Part shown: positions 1 through 7,547 of the stretch, in pieces
How the letters are laid out: every line of letters begins with the position of its first letter
Numbering within the stretch: position 1 is the stretch's first letter
Virus record (IMG/VR): IMGVR_UViG_3300012936_000033
Coordinates: 1-45,154 of that record
DNA from: a virus
Direction: 5' to 3' (one strand)
Length of the DNA stretch: 45,154 bases
The notes under the pieces: generated by a model
Told to the model about the DNA's origin: nothing
Seen by the model: the letters and a program-made list of their open reading frames with translations, nothing else
Database searches by the model: none
Made by a program: the position numbers and the translations under genes

Positions 1-497
1 GACTTCAAATCACCAATGTTAATAAGCGCACTCTTTTCAAGTGATTTACCATTGTTAGCAGACCATCTACGATATAACTTGTATTTAGCGTGTTTTGATT
101 CAGTTGCCCATTCCCAAGTAGGTGCCTCTAAGTCAATTTTAGATTCACAAAAAGAAGCTAACGATTTTCGAGAAACAATCATAAATCCATTTTCTGTATG
201 GAAAGCTACATGAGACTGTTCCCCATATAGCCAACCAGGATTTCCCGAATGACCCGAAATTTCTACCCAAATCCAGCCAGTTAAAAAGTTTTCATCTTTG
301 GATGATAATCTTTTCTTAGCTTTAACATCTACGGTGATATGAACATCTTTTTTACATAAGAAAAAATCTATGTGCTTATATTGTTCTGTAATGGTTGCTG
401 GACGAACACCCCAACCATGACTTTCCATTACCTTAGCAAATAATTGTTCAGAACTGTTGCCTTCTTCTATTGATTTAATTCGATCACCATAAGCCAT
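1..497 (-). CDS. PD-(D/E)XK nuclease-like protein, 3' end beyond the window
   Basis: The frame is open from an ATG at 497 to the left edge, giving 165 visible residues and no stop, so the C-terminus is missing. AAAGGA lies 7 nt upstream of the start. The visible part resembles the restriction-endonuclease-like fold: Glu17 in an N-terminal helix, Asp44 in KHIDFFL, then a beta-hairpin ending in VDVKAK with Asp57 and Lys59 (the D-x-K half of the motif). Tryptophan-rich segments follow. Known members of this fold cut or process DNA as resolvases, nucleases or restriction enzymes, but no subfamily can be assigned. It is transcribed divergently from the HEXXH gene at 645, across a 147-nt gap where I could not identify a convincing promoter. 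Confidence 0.55.
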   Translation of the reverse strand, partial: MAYGDRIKSIEEGNSSEQLFAKVMESHGWGVRPATITEQYKHIDFFLCKKDVHITVDVKAKKRLSSKDENFLTGWIWVEISGHSGNPGWLYGEQSHVAFHTENGFMIVSRKSLASFCESKIDLEAPTWEWATESKHAKYKLYRRWSANNGKSLEKSALINIGDLK

Positions 498-644
498 AAA
501 TGAATCCTTTGCGTTTTTGTATATTCTACTAACTGAAAGGATAATACTAAATCAATTTTCAAGGTTTTAGATTCTTTTTGTGATTTGTAAAAGTTAAATA
601 TATCTATATCTGTAAGTGATTAATCTTTCATTTAGGAATTAAAT

Positions 645-1049
645 ATGTTTAAAAACGCAAAACCTTTCTTTTTTGAAAACTCAAAAGTTCCCGTTTGGCT
701 TTCAAAACTAGCACCTATTGAAATTAGTGCAATAACACTAGGACCACTTGTCTTTTCAAGAGGTGTAATTTCAGAGAAAACCAAGAGACATGAAACAATC
801 CACTACCAACAATATATTGAGCTATTGTTCGTGGGATTCCTTGTCGTTTATGTGTTCGACTTCTTATATGCTGCAACTATCAAAAGAAAAGGTTTCACTC
901 GGGAATCCTATCTTGCAATTCGCTTTGAACAAGAAGCATGGCAATGTGATGATTACACCGAGTACCTAGAAAATAGAGAATCTTACGCTTGGATTAAATA
1001 TCCATTAGGTGGTGAAGAACAGCCACCTGAAGATCAAAACCATGTTTAA
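645..1049 (+). CDS. Membrane-anchored HEXXH metallopeptidase-like protein
   Basis: This 134-residue protein carries HETIH at residues 49-53, the zinc-binding HEXXH signature. A hydrophobic stretch at about 57-77 can span the inner membrane, and EQEAW at 95-99 could supply the third glutamate ligand. The arrangement HEXXH, hydrophobic helix, then FE-x-EA matches small gluzincin-like proteins common in phages and bacteria, whose substrates are unknown. AGGA about 8 nt upstream supports the ATG. The stop codon overlaps the start of a 42-residue membrane protein, suggesting translational coupling. Peptidase activity is inferred from the motif only. Confidence 0.6.
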   Translation: MFKNAKPFFFENSKVPVWLSKLAPIEISAITLGPLVFSRGVISEKTKRHETIHYQQYIELLFVGFLVVYVFDFLYAATIKRKGFTRESYLAIRFEQEAWQCDDYTEYLENRESYAWIKYPLGGEEQPPEDQNHV

Positions 1050-1170
1050 GTATTACATGGGATGGGATTACATAAACAATAACGCACCAGAAATGTCTGA
1101 TGGATTTATTGTGATCTCAGTAATTTTTCTATCACTATTTACTTACTTTATGTTTTTTAGCTTAAGATAG
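1042..1170 (+). CDS. Small single-span membrane protein (42 aa)
   Basis: The short frame encodes 42 residues, with about 18 polar or charged residues followed by a hydrophobic segment (FIVISVIFLSLFTYFMFF) reaching almost to the C-terminus. It begins 8 nt inside the preceding peptidase-like gene in another frame, a layout typical of translational coupling. Its last 14 nt overlap the convergent gene on the minus strand. The ribosome-binding site is weak (GAAGA), so the case rests on the overlap and the membrane segment. Function is unknown. Confidence 0.4.
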   Translation: MFKYYMGWDYINNNAPEMSDGFIVISVIFLSLFTYFMFFSLR

Positions 1171-1465
1171 GAATTAGATTTCTCAGAGCATCTCTTGCTT
1201 CAGTATCATCCAGTTCCCATACATCTGATACATCGAATGTGATTTGCATACAAAAAGAAAAATCTTGATCTACTTTAATGTTTGACACTATTTTTTTAGA
1301 AACCAAAACTTTTAAAGTTTTCAAGTAAGCCACAGAAGACGCTTTCACCTTTGATGCGTCAGGATGTGAAATGCAAGCCCTCACAGTCACTGCTCTCCCG
1401 TTAGGATTTATAAAAGTGGTCTTTTCAAGTATGATTGCAAATTTGTCATTTATTTTATGGATCAT
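1157..1465 (-). CDS. Conserved-type hypothetical protein (102 aa)
   Basis: The frame could be extended upstream to an ATG at 1540, but the ATG at 1465 has TTTAAGGAGTTAAAA directly before it, a strong ribosome-binding site, so I take 1465. The longer version would add an artificial hydrophobic N-terminus. The protein has an alternating beta-strand pattern (FAIILEK, VTVRACI, FCMQITFDV) and an acidic C-terminal helix. No family was recognised. A motif A copy lies at 1534-1552, which would give a leader of about 60 nt and also fits the shorter start. The 3' end overlaps the small membrane protein gene on the other strand. Confidence 0.6.
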   Translation of the reverse strand: MIHKINDKFAIILEKTTFINPNGRAVTVRACISHPDASKVKASSVAYLKTLKVLVSKKIVSNIKVDQDFSFCMQITFDVSDVWELDDTEARDALRNLIPILS

Positions 1466-1533
1466 TTTTAACTCCTTAAAGTGTTCATTCAACAACAACA
1501 ATAAACAAAATATAAAAGCGCAAAGCACAAGGT

Positions 1534-1552
1534 GAATCATATAAATATAGTA
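1534..1552 (-). promoter_or_regulatory. Motif A (putative late promoter) for the gene at 1465
   Basis: Read on the minus strand, TACTATATTTATATGATTC matches the motif A copy upstream of the structural gene at 23432 at 16 of 19 positions. It lies about 70 nt upstream of the chosen start at 1465. Promoter activity is inferred from recurrence. Confidence 0.4.
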
Positions 1553-1574
1553 TCAAACAGAAAGGAGCATGGAT

Positions 1575-2162
1575 ATGGACATCCAGCTAAATGATACAAC
1601 ACTTATTTCATTCACCACACAAAAAGTAGGCAAAAAAGACCTGAAGAAAGATGGTGGAACACATCGTGGAAGGCATACTGTAAAGGTTATGATGCTTGTT
1701 GGAACAGACTATAAAACAGTCTCCTCATTAGATTGGGCTAAAGCAATGTTGGAAGACCCAAAGATGAAAGAATACATGAATTCTCTAAGGGAAAAAGACC
1801 CAGATTTTGAATTCAGTGATTGGGAATTTCGATCCGCATGGGATGATGTAATCATTTCACTACAAGACACAGCACATGGTGAACCAAAGAGAAACAAGCA
1901 CCTTGAAGCGTATGAACCACACCCTTGTGGTATCCGTGGTGTCATGGTGCATAAGGAAAATGGTGGCGTGTATTTAACGGGTATTCAGATCAAAGAAGAA
2001 ATGGTTGAAGAAGACCCAAATGGTGATGCTCGTCAATTACCACGCACTAAAGAAGCACGATTAAAGCGTGAAGTTCAAAAAGCATTGGAATTGATGACTG
2101 GTAAGTGGCGTCAATACAAACTACCCGCTGGAATCACCATTAACGGATTAGACCACAAGTAA
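1575..2162 (+). CDS. Hypothetical protein (195 aa)
   Basis: Two in-frame ATGs (1569 and 1575) follow AAAGGAG. The second has the better 7-nt spacing, so the protein probably starts MDIQLND. It is mixed alpha/beta and highly charged, with a lysine-rich segment near residues 18-35, an acidic centre (DPDFEFSDWEF) and a basic C-terminal helix (residues 155-180). No catalytic motif or known family was recognised. It is followed after 50 nt by a motif B promoter-like element and the DUF7448-like gene. Confidence 0.65.
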   Translation: MDIQLNDTTLISFTTQKVGKKDLKKDGGTHRGRHTVKVMMLVGTDYKTVSSLDWAKAMLEDPKMKEYMNSLREKDPDFEFSDWEFRSAWDDVIISLQDTAHGEPKRNKHLEAYEPHPCGIRGVMVHKENGGVYLTGIQIKEEMVEEDPNGDARQLPRTKEARLKREVQKALELMTGKWRQYKLPAGITINGLDHK

Positions 2163-2166
2163 ACTA

Positions 2167-2185
2167 ACACCCCTTAAATCCTATA
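2167..2185 (+). promoter_or_regulatory. Motif B (putative early/middle promoter)
   Basis: ACACCCCTTAAATCCTATA matches the recurring consensus ACACCCYTTAAATNCTATA. It starts just after the stop of the preceding gene and 28 nt upstream of the next start. Its central part is also the left arm of a hairpin. Confidence 0.5.
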
Positions 2186-2204
2186 TATTATTTAGGATTT
2201 AAGG
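2172..2204 (+). promoter_or_regulatory. Hairpin sequestering the ribosome-binding site of the gene at 2213
   Basis: CCTTAAATCCTA (2172-2183) pairs perfectly with TAGGATTTAAGG (2193-2204) around a 9-nt loop. The right arm contains the AAGG of the AAGGAG ribosome-binding site; the left arm lies inside motif B. A transcript reading through from upstream would fold and hide the site. One starting at motif B would lack the left arm. The fold is seen in sequence; the regulatory effect is inferred. Confidence 0.55.
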
Positions 2205-2212
2205 AGTGAAAA

Positions 2213-2569
2213 ATGGACTTCAAAGTTATTGAGCAACTACAAGGCAAAACCCTAACCAAAATTGATCGCATTGGAGATAGAGAACTTAAATTCCACACCG
2301 AGAATAAGATTGTCCGAATGTACCACTCACAAGAGTGTTGCGAGGATGTGTCTATTGAAGACCTTGTTGGTGATTTGGAAGACCTTGTTGGTAATCCCAT
2401 ACTTAGAGCGGAAGAACGCACTAAGGAAGGAACCAATGGTTGGGGTGATCAAAAGTGGACATTCTATGAAATAGCCACCATTAAGGGATCCGTAACGATC
2501 CGTTGGTATGGCTCAAGTAATGGATATTATGGGATTTCTGTAGGTATCTATGAGGAAGACTTAGATTAA
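2213..2569 (+). CDS. DUF7448-like protein
   Basis: This 118-residue protein has the run MYHSQECCEDVSIED, then DLEDLVGNPIL, AEE, WTFYEIATIKGSVTIRW and GSSNGYYGISV. That order of motifs matches the phage-associated DUF7448 family as I remember it; the biochemical role is unknown. The paired cysteines (CC) and the acidic cluster are typical. AAGGAG is 6 nt before the ATG and is buried in a hairpin (2172-2204). The gene sits behind motif B in a block of small genes likely expressed before the structural genes. Confidence 0.6.
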   Translation: MDFKVIEQLQGKTLTKIDRIGDRELKFHTENKIVRMYHSQECCEDVSIEDLVGDLEDLVGNPILRAEERTKEGTNGWGDQKWTFYEIATIKGSVTIRWYGSSNGYYGISVGIYEEDLD

Positions 2570-2588
2570 CACCCTTTAAATTCTAATA
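2569..2588 (+). promoter_or_regulatory. Motif B (putative early/middle promoter)
   Basis: ACACCCTTTAAATTCTAATA begins at the last base of the DUF7448-like gene and is followed by GACATA. It matches the copies at 9813 and 30341. The next gene starts 32 nt downstream. Confidence 0.45.
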
Positions 2589-2619
2589 GACATAACCCAC
2601 TCACTAATGGAGAATGAAA

Positions 2620-2934
2620 ATGAAATGGTCAAATATGGAAAACCTTCAATACAATAACAAAGACTTCAGCGCGGATTCACAAATCACTTACACATACGCT
2701 TGTGAGACAAGCCTAACGAATGGCGACAAGACACTTGCAAGCATTGAACGGTGGAGTTCAAGAGGAAACAGAATGTTCAGTTCACATTCCATCTATCGCG
2801 TGTGGGTTTGGATAAATGGCCAGCCTAAGCTACTTGGCGAGTTTGCGGACACTAAACTCAAAGAATGTAAGGCAATTGCACTCAATTATATTCAATTAAA
2901 GCCCAAACATGAGACTGAAAGGTATAGAGTGTGA
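2620..2934 (+). CDS. Hypothetical protein (104 aa)
   Basis: ATGs occur at 2614 and 2620. GGAG ends only 1 nt before the first and 7 nt before the second, so 2620 (MKWSNMENL) is preferred. The protein is rich in aromatic residues and has a central strand-rich part (SIYRVWVWINGQPKLLGEF) and a short C-terminal helix. No family was recognised. Its stop codon overlaps the GTG start of the next gene, so the two are probably co-translated. Motif B lies directly upstream. Confidence 0.6.
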   Translation: MKWSNMENLQYNNKDFSADSQITYTYACETSLTNGDKTLASIERWSSRGNRMFSSHSIYRVWVWINGQPKLLGEFADTKLKECKAIALNYIQLKPKHETERYRV

Positions 2935-3365
2935 GCTACATAAAAAAGGTAAACAATCAAATTCAAGTATCTGCTAAATTTAAAAATGACTATGATAACG
3001 CACAAGTCGAAAACAAAGATGGTGTTCTCATGGATTTATTAGGGGAACTTGGCTTTGATTGTGGAAAAACCAGATGGGATAGTCCCATTTTATATACCCA
3101 TATGCAATCCCGCAAAATTGTAATAGCCATCAAATGCCCTACTGCATTTGATGGATGGAATGGTTGTCCTTACCCAACTACACCAGGTAGAAATTTTACT
3201 TTTTTCCATGAACAAGAATATCAAGTTCGAATTTTAAGTGATTTTGGTGGTTTCATAGGTAGACAAATCATATACCAAAAAGATTTTCCATCTAATATGT
3301 TAGGTGCAAGGCATTGGTTCAATCTACCAAATAACATTAGAGAAACTTGGGATTCTAGTTTGTAG
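2931..3365 (+). CDS. Hypothetical protein with GTG start (144 aa)
   Basis: Translation probably starts at GTG 2931, which shares bases with the upstream TGA stop and is preceded by GAAAGG 8 nt away. The protein contains a proline- and aromatic-rich centre (GWNGCPYPTTPGRNF) and several predicted strands. No catalytic pattern was recognised. The translation-initiation region resembles the one before 10773 almost base for base. Motif A for the next gene begins at the stop codon of this one. Confidence 0.6.
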   Translation: MSYIKKVNNQIQVSAKFKNDYDNAQVENKDGVLMDLLGELGFDCGKTRWDSPILYTHMQSRKIVIAIKCPTAFDGWNGCPYPTTPGRNFTFFHEQEYQVRILSDFGGFIGRQIIYQKDFPSNMLGARHWFNLPNNIRETWDSSL

Positions 3366-3375
3366 TTTGTTTATA
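3363..3375 (+). promoter_or_regulatory. Motif A (putative late promoter)
   Basis: TAGTTTGTTTATA overlaps the stop codon of the preceding gene and lies 47 nt before the start of the leader protein at 3423. It is identical over 13 bases to the core of the copy at 44516-44531. Confidence 0.5.
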
Positions 3376-3395
3376 GTCATTAATAAGTGGTCGTA

Positions 3396-3411
3396 TTAAC
3401 CTTAACTACAA
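3396..3411 (+). repeat. 16-bp direct repeat, left copy
   Basis: TTAACCTTAACTACAA occurs here just before the leader gene at 3423 and again at 4388-4403 across its stop codon, so the pair flanks the whole gene. Confidence 0.7.
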
Positions 3412-3422
3412 TGGAGAAAAAC

Positions 3423-4391
3423 ATGAGAAAATCCGCATCGGAAATCCTAAGAAGCCTTGAATCAAGAATCGCGCGTCTTGAACGCCAAGCAAGTTTCACA
3501 GTAGGGCAAGAAGTACCTTATAAACTACCCACTCTTAAAAAAGTGATGTTAGATGGTTATGGATTCAAAGTGATAAGTGTAGGGGGTGGTTTGAGCGATA
3601 CCCTTGAATACAGTTTAACATCCGATCAAGTAGCTAAGATCAGTTCTAAGGGGAAGATTGATGTTATGCTAAAAAACATTAAACAAGAGCTAAGTTTCTC
3701 GATAGAGCCTAAACTAAAGAGAAAAGGTCGTAAAAACTTCATTGTCATCACAGAAAAACCACTTTCTCTTCTTGAAAAGCAAAGTGGCGAGACAATGAGG
3801 AAACCCGAAAATGACTTAAAGGAGTTCCTTAATTTTTGTAAAAAGTTTAACTTGAGAAAATTGGGTGATCGTGTGTGGGATGGTGAGGAAAACTTTACCG
3901 AACATGAAGATTTGTTTTTAGCTATGATGAACCCCTATGCGCGAGAGGGTCTTAACCATATCACCAGAAAAGGTGTATTTATCTTGAACCTTAGAGGTGA
4001 GGAACTAGTTAAAAATAAAAGGGCTTCTAAATCTGCTTCAACTAAGAAGAAAGCTGAAAGCTGGAATAACGAATCAGTATGGGTTTATGACCATAGTGGT
4101 ACGCAACAATGGAATTGGATTGCAACGATGGACCCATCTAGTGTCAAAGCTAGTCTAAGAAGACTAGGGGTTAGTCTCGAAGATGAAACTATTCTCAATC
4201 CGATGAAGGGAATGTCTGACTATGACATTCACATTCTTGAACTTGATGCTGTTGATTTAGAGGTTGCAGACCAAGATGCTGTGAATAGTCTTCTTGAGTC
4301 TATCAAGTTCTCACTCTTTGAAGAAGACGCAACTGATAAAAGGACTCAACAAAAGATTTGGAAGATGCTAATCACAGACAGAGGACTTTAA
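3423..4391 (+). CDS. Leader-coiled-coil protein 1, probable virion protein (322 aa)
   Basis: An upstream ATG exists at 3387, but ATGGAGAAAAAC before the ATG at 3423 provides a good ribosome-binding site. The protein then starts with MRKSASEILRSLE, the shared leader. Residues 1-24 form an amphipathic helix with hydrophobic residues at 9, 12, 16 and 19, and five other proteins here begin the same way. The rest is unrelated to those proteins as far as I can see: a beta-rich part (residues 30-105), a central helical part, a lysine/alanine/serine linker near 200-215, and an acidic C-terminal domain. Motif A lies upstream. The gene is flanked by 16-bp direct repeats. A virion role is inferred from promoter and leader only. 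Confidence 0.6.
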   Translation: MRKSASEILRSLESRIARLERQASFTVGQEVPYKLPTLKKVMLDGYGFKVISVGGGLSDTLEYSLTSDQVAKISSKGKIDVMLKNIKQELSFSIEPKLKRKGRKNFIVITEKPLSLLEKQSGETMRKPENDLKEFLNFCKKFNLRKLGDRVWDGEENFTEHEDLFLAMMNPYAREGLNHITRKGVFILNLRGEELVKNKRASKSASTKKKAESWNNESVWVYDHSGTQQWNWIATMDPSSVKASLRRLGVSLEDETILNPMKGMSDYDIHILELDAVDLEVADQDAVNSLLESIKFSLFEEDATDKRTQQKIWKMLITDRGL

Positions 4392-4403
4392 CCTTAACTA
4401 CAA
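4388..4403 (+). repeat. 16-bp direct repeat, right copy
   Basis: This is an exact copy of the sequence at 3396-4111 minus nothing else: the left copy is 3396-3411. It contains the TAA stop codon of the leader gene. Recombination between the copies would remove the gene cleanly. Confidence 0.7.
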
Positions 4404-4433
4404 AGAAGCACAGCATCATGCTTGCAGGGTACG

Positions 4434-5105
4434 CTAAAGGAACATTCTCCTTAGAGCTTGATCTCCACCTTGTGTCCACACATCGTTAGGGTCTTTTCCA
4501 CGATACTTCCACACAACGGATCTCATACCCCGTTTCTTCATTTCACGCTGAAGCCAATATGATTTCTTTTGACCTGTTTCATCATTATCATAACAGATAT
4601 AAATAGTAGAAGCGGGTGTGTAGAAACGCTCAATCATATCCATTGTGATTGCATCCATCCCAGCTCTTAATGTGGAAACTACTGCATCACATCTAGGTAT
4701 GACTTTATCTAGTGCAACTTTGTCAAAGATACCTTCAACAATCCACAAATCACCTTGGTTCCATAAAGACTTAAATCCTTCTTCTGCGCCTAATAGATAA
4801 GGATTCCATTGAGAATTTAAAGTTCGATATTGGTGTACTCTTTTAGTTCCATCTTCTTTGATTTGGCGTGTCTCCATTCCAATAATTTCACTTCTGGGTG
4901 ATGTAATTGGAATGATAAGTGAATCTTTTATTCGTTCACCCATTGATCCAAAGTTTGCTTTAAATTTCTGACATTGAACATGAGAGTGTGGCTGCCAAGA
5001 GTAAAAATTTACTTTACAACTTTCCGCTACACCCCTTGATGTTAGATAAGGAAGGTGTATAGGGTCTATGCCTATTAAACCTTTTCTTATCCATTCATCC
5101 CTCAC
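4434..5105 (-). CDS. DnaG-type primase fragment with TOPRIM domain
   Basis: The protein shows the TOPRIM pattern: LWIVEGIFDKVA with the catalytic glutamate at 124, IYICYDNDETG with the D-x-D pair at 173 and 175, and GKDPNDVW at 203-210. An N-terminal YLTSRGV segment is typical of phage and plasmid primases just before the catalytic core. There is no zinc-binding domain, and at 223 residues it is shorter than DnaG. I chose GTG at 5105 because AGGAG lies about 9 nt upstream and the overlap with the upstream gene is then only 11 nt. An ATG at 5183 would overlap by 89 nt. The likely role is RNA-primer synthesis for phage DNA replication, probably with a separate helicase outside the window. Confidence 0.75.
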   Translation of the reverse strand: MRDEWIRKGLIGIDPIHLPYLTSRGVAESCKVNFYSWQPHSHVQCQKFKANFGSMGERIKDSLIIPITSPRSEIIGMETRQIKEDGTKRVHQYRTLNSQWNPYLLGAEEGFKSLWNQGDLWIVEGIFDKVALDKVIPRCDAVVSTLRAGMDAITMDMIERFYTPASTIYICYDNDETGQKKSYWLQREMKKRGMRSVVWKYRGKDPNDVWTQGGDQALRRMFL

Positions 5106-5883
5106 GCTCAGATTCTCCTGTTGATAGTGCGCTTGCGGATTCAGTTGCCCATGAAGGAGGTTGTGCTTTACCTTCTTGAACAAGTTTAGCTAAGTCATAT
5201 CCTGACTTATAAGTTGAATCTTCACTTTGTGGTTCTTTTCCACCCATTGCATCCATATAACCTTGCATTAAAGTTGCTGGTGCTGTTGGGATAGGATTTC
5301 CAGTTCTTGTCATAGCCATAATATCTAATACCTTTTCATTGCACATGAGGTTAGCGATTTCAAAATATGAAATCCAAAAGTCGAGTCTTTGTTTATACCA
5401 TGTATTACAACGACCATAGAATCCACTATTATGATGGCAAGGGTGTAATTCTCTTTTATCCATCATAGTTAAAAGCCGTTCCATTGTATTTACAGAATAC
5501 TTTATATTTTCTAGCTTACGACATTCTCGACTAATGACATCTGATTGTTCTTTTTCAATCCAACCAACAAAGCCACGACGTCTCCTAAAAAGTGGATAAG
5601 AGTATCGTGCATGGATTTGGAACATACCACAAGCACGACCTTGATCCCCTCTTCTTATGCGTGGTCTTATTCTTGATTCAATCCAAGAGATTGCTAGTAT
5701 TCGACTATCTACATAATCAGTTTCATTATCCATCAGCTGTTTTAAGTATCTGGATAGTTGTCTTTTAGATGCGGGCCTGTGTTGAGACATTTCCCAACCT
5801 GGCTTGATGTGGACAGATGATGCATAAGATATAGTGTCTAACATACATTGAAACGATAGACTTAAAATGAAAATTAGGTTCAT
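5095..5883 (-). CDS. Exported lytic transglycosylase (SLT-like)
   Basis: A hydrophobic N-terminus (residues 1-23, ending ISYASS) looks like a Sec signal peptide. Then ISWIESR with the probable catalytic Glu69 and ACGMFQIH (84-91) match the lysozyme-like SLT fold that cleaves peptidoglycan between MurNAc and GlcNAc. A C-terminal region of about 70 residues after position 190 has no recognised fold. AAGGTG precedes the ATG. It overlaps the downstream primase by 11 nt. A second SLT-like gene lies at 8998, so the two may serve different steps, lysis and virion entry or assembly. Confidence 0.7.
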   Translation of the reverse strand: MNLIFILSLSFQCMLDTISYASSVHIKPGWEMSQHRPASKRQLSRYLKQLMDNETDYVDSRILAISWIESRIRPRIRRGDQGRACGMFQIHARYSYPLFRRRRGFVGWIEKEQSDVISRECRKLENIKYSVNTMERLLTMMDKRELHPCHHNSGFYGRCNTWYKQRLDFWISYFEIANLMCNEKVLDIMAMTRTGNPIPTAPATLMQGYMDAMGGKEPQSEDSTYKSGYDLAKLVQEGKAQPPSWATESASALSTGESEREG

Positions 5884-5893
5884 AATTCACCTT

Positions 5894-6880
5894 CTAAATT
5901 AATTCTTTGTATTCCCTTAAGATGTCTTGGGTGTAACAAATAACTATTATAGAATTCCAGCCCGAGACAATATCATAATTTTGAGTTGGGTCGCCTTTTA
6001 TCATAGTTTTTGAAAGTTTGCCACAAATCTCATCATAGATCGTGGTCAAGAACACATTCGCAACTTCAGAATCTGATTCTTTTATGTAGTTGTTGATTTC
6101 TGTGTGTAAAAGTGTTTGGTGAATCCAATCTTTCAGTTTTGTTGGTTTAAATATGTCACGAATTGTGAGCTCACATAATGCAAGAACAGGCGGGGAATTT
6201 TCATAACAACCCCTAACTTGAGGGTGTTTATATATGAACTCAATTTCAGACATGATAAAAAGATCAATGAACCGTCTTGTAAAGTATGCTTCCCAACGCG
6301 CACCCAAATCTTTAATCTTATATGGTTCATTATCAAGTAAAATATTTGGCGCATTTGTATACATCCAGTTGTGGATTTCTAAACACCAAGTCACAGGTTT
6401 CATATACCGTTTTAAATTATGCGGGAGACTTAATGGATACTCTCTTTTTAGTTGAACCGTTGAACTTTCTTTCAGACTATAAGATGGTGTTATGTTCTTT
6501 ATTTCATAACCTAGCTCTTTAAGATGGTTCTTTAAGATTCTAAAGTTGTCCCGTGTAGGACGACACCAACTATTTAAAAGAATATGGTAAAGATCAACCT
6601 CAATAAATCCATTTTCAGGTGGGTGGGTATTAAAGAAAAATTCCATATCTACTTTTACACCAGCAAAAGATTTTGGCATAAATTCGATACCATGTTCTGC
6701 TATGTATTCTTTAACTACATCTTTTATTGACACTGCATTTCCAATTTGCTTTATTTTGTGTAATAAAAGGCAAAAAGAATCAAAATCTTTGTCTTCAAGA
6801 GACCTGCGTACATATTTTGTGTTTAAGTTGTGTTGGGTCTTTGCCCAGAACAAGATTTCTACTTGATTAATTTTTTTCAT
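5894..6880 (-). CDS. Hypothetical protein (328 aa)
   Basis: A soluble, mainly helical protein of 328 residues with many aromatic and charged residues. No signal peptide, no nucleotide-binding motif and no metal-binding cluster is evident. AAAGGATC lies about 7 nt before the ATG. It is the first gene of a leftward group with the transglycosylase (10-nt gap) and the primase, so replication or lysis are both possible contexts. A partial motif A-like stretch (ATGTTTATTATAT) lies directly upstream but too close to the start to be sure. Confidence 0.65.
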   Translation of the reverse strand: MKKINQVEILFWAKTQHNLNTKYVRRSLEDKDFDSFCLLLHKIKQIGNAVSIKDVVKEYIAEHGIEFMPKSFAGVKVDMEFFFNTHPPENGFIEVDLYHILLNSWCRPTRDNFRILKNHLKELGYEIKNITPSYSLKESSTVQLKREYPLSLPHNLKRYMKPVTWCLEIHNWMYTNAPNILLDNEPYKIKDLGARWEAYFTRRFIDLFIMSEIEFIYKHPQVRGCYENSPPVLALCELTIRDIFKPTKLKDWIHQTLLHTEINNYIKESDSEVANVFLTTIYDEICGKLSKTMIKGDPTQNYDIVSGWNSIIVICYTQDILREYKELI

Positions 6881-6941
6881 TGACAGATCCTTTTATATAA
6901 TAAACATTGTTTGGCATCAACCACCAACTTAAGGAGCGTTT

Positions 6942-7547
6942 ATGTATGATTATACAAACCTCGAACCCCGTTTTAAGTGGCAAGAGGGACTGACTCCAGT
7001 ATTTTGTATCACTTTAGAGACAAAAAAACTGGGTATTGATGTAGAAAAGCACCAAGAAGACATCAAAAAACTCTTTTACAAGAGACAAGGACCAAAACTT
7101 TTGAATTCTGGTGTGAACACAGAAGAAATTCTACAAGAAGTTTTCAAAGGTATCTTAATTCGCAATAAAGGGAAGTGCCCATATAATCCAGAAAAATCCG
7201 CAATGTCTACTTATATTGTTATGGTTATTGATTGTATCACCATGAACTATATGAACAAATATAGGCGCATAAGTGAAAGATTCTTACCTGGTGTGGAAGA
7301 TGATGTGGCTTGTTCATATAATGCTTCTTATGAAGAAGACCCTTCAGACAACATTTTCTTGGCAGAAGTTCGATCTAGTTTCACTGGATCGTTGTTGAAA
7401 GTATTTGATGCACTTATGAATGGATTTAAAAAATCCCACATTAGCCGTGAATACGGTTGGGAAATTAGACTTGTGAATAAGTATATCAAACAAGTTCGAG
7501 AAAAAGTTGCTTACTTACTTGAACGAGAGGACTTAGTGTCTTGTTAA
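6942..7547 (+). CDS. Sigma-factor-like protein (RNA polymerase specificity)
   Basis: Residues 57-112 resemble sigma-70 region 2: TEEILQEVFKGIL followed by NPEKSAMSTYIVMVIDCI and a basic end NKYRR. In sigma factors this part binds core RNA polymerase and melts the -10 element. Residues 145-195 look like a region-4 helix-turn-helix (DALMNGFKKSHISREYG, then a recognition-type helix). An acidic linker joins them. At 201 residues it is the size of ECF or phage late sigma factors. AAGGAG precedes the ATG. The 3' end overlaps the thymidine kinase start by 7 nt. It is a plausible reader of motif A. The similarity is by eye and moderate. Confidence 0.55.
   Translation: MYDYTNLEPRFKWQEGLTPVFCITLETKKLGIDVEKHQEDIKKLFYKRQGPKLLNSGVNTEEILQEVFKGILIRNKGKCPYNPEKSAMSTYIVMVIDCITMNYMNKYRRISERFLPGVEDDVACSYNASYEEDPSDNIFLAEVRSSFTGSLLKVFDALMNGFKKSHISREYGWEIRLVNKYIKQVREKVAYLLEREDLVSC

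Noticed and set aside
16-213. Plus-strand frame of 65 residues at the left edge
   Set aside because: It lies opposite the open minus-strand nuclease-like frame, which has a good start and motifs; this is a shadow.
1466-1540. Longer N-terminus (hydrophobic) for the gene at 1157-1465
   Set aside because: A strong AAGGAG lies directly before ATG 1465, and the extension would run into the motif A element.
1534-1552. T4-type late promoter TATAAATA on the plus strand for the gene at 1575
   Set aside because: The sequence is present by chance on that strand, but the minus-strand reading matches motif A at 16 of 19 positions, and no other plus gene here has TATAAATA.
4392-4433. Terminator between the convergent genes at 4391 and 4434
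   Set aside because: Only AGCAT-C-ATGCT is present, with no room for a loop and no T-run.
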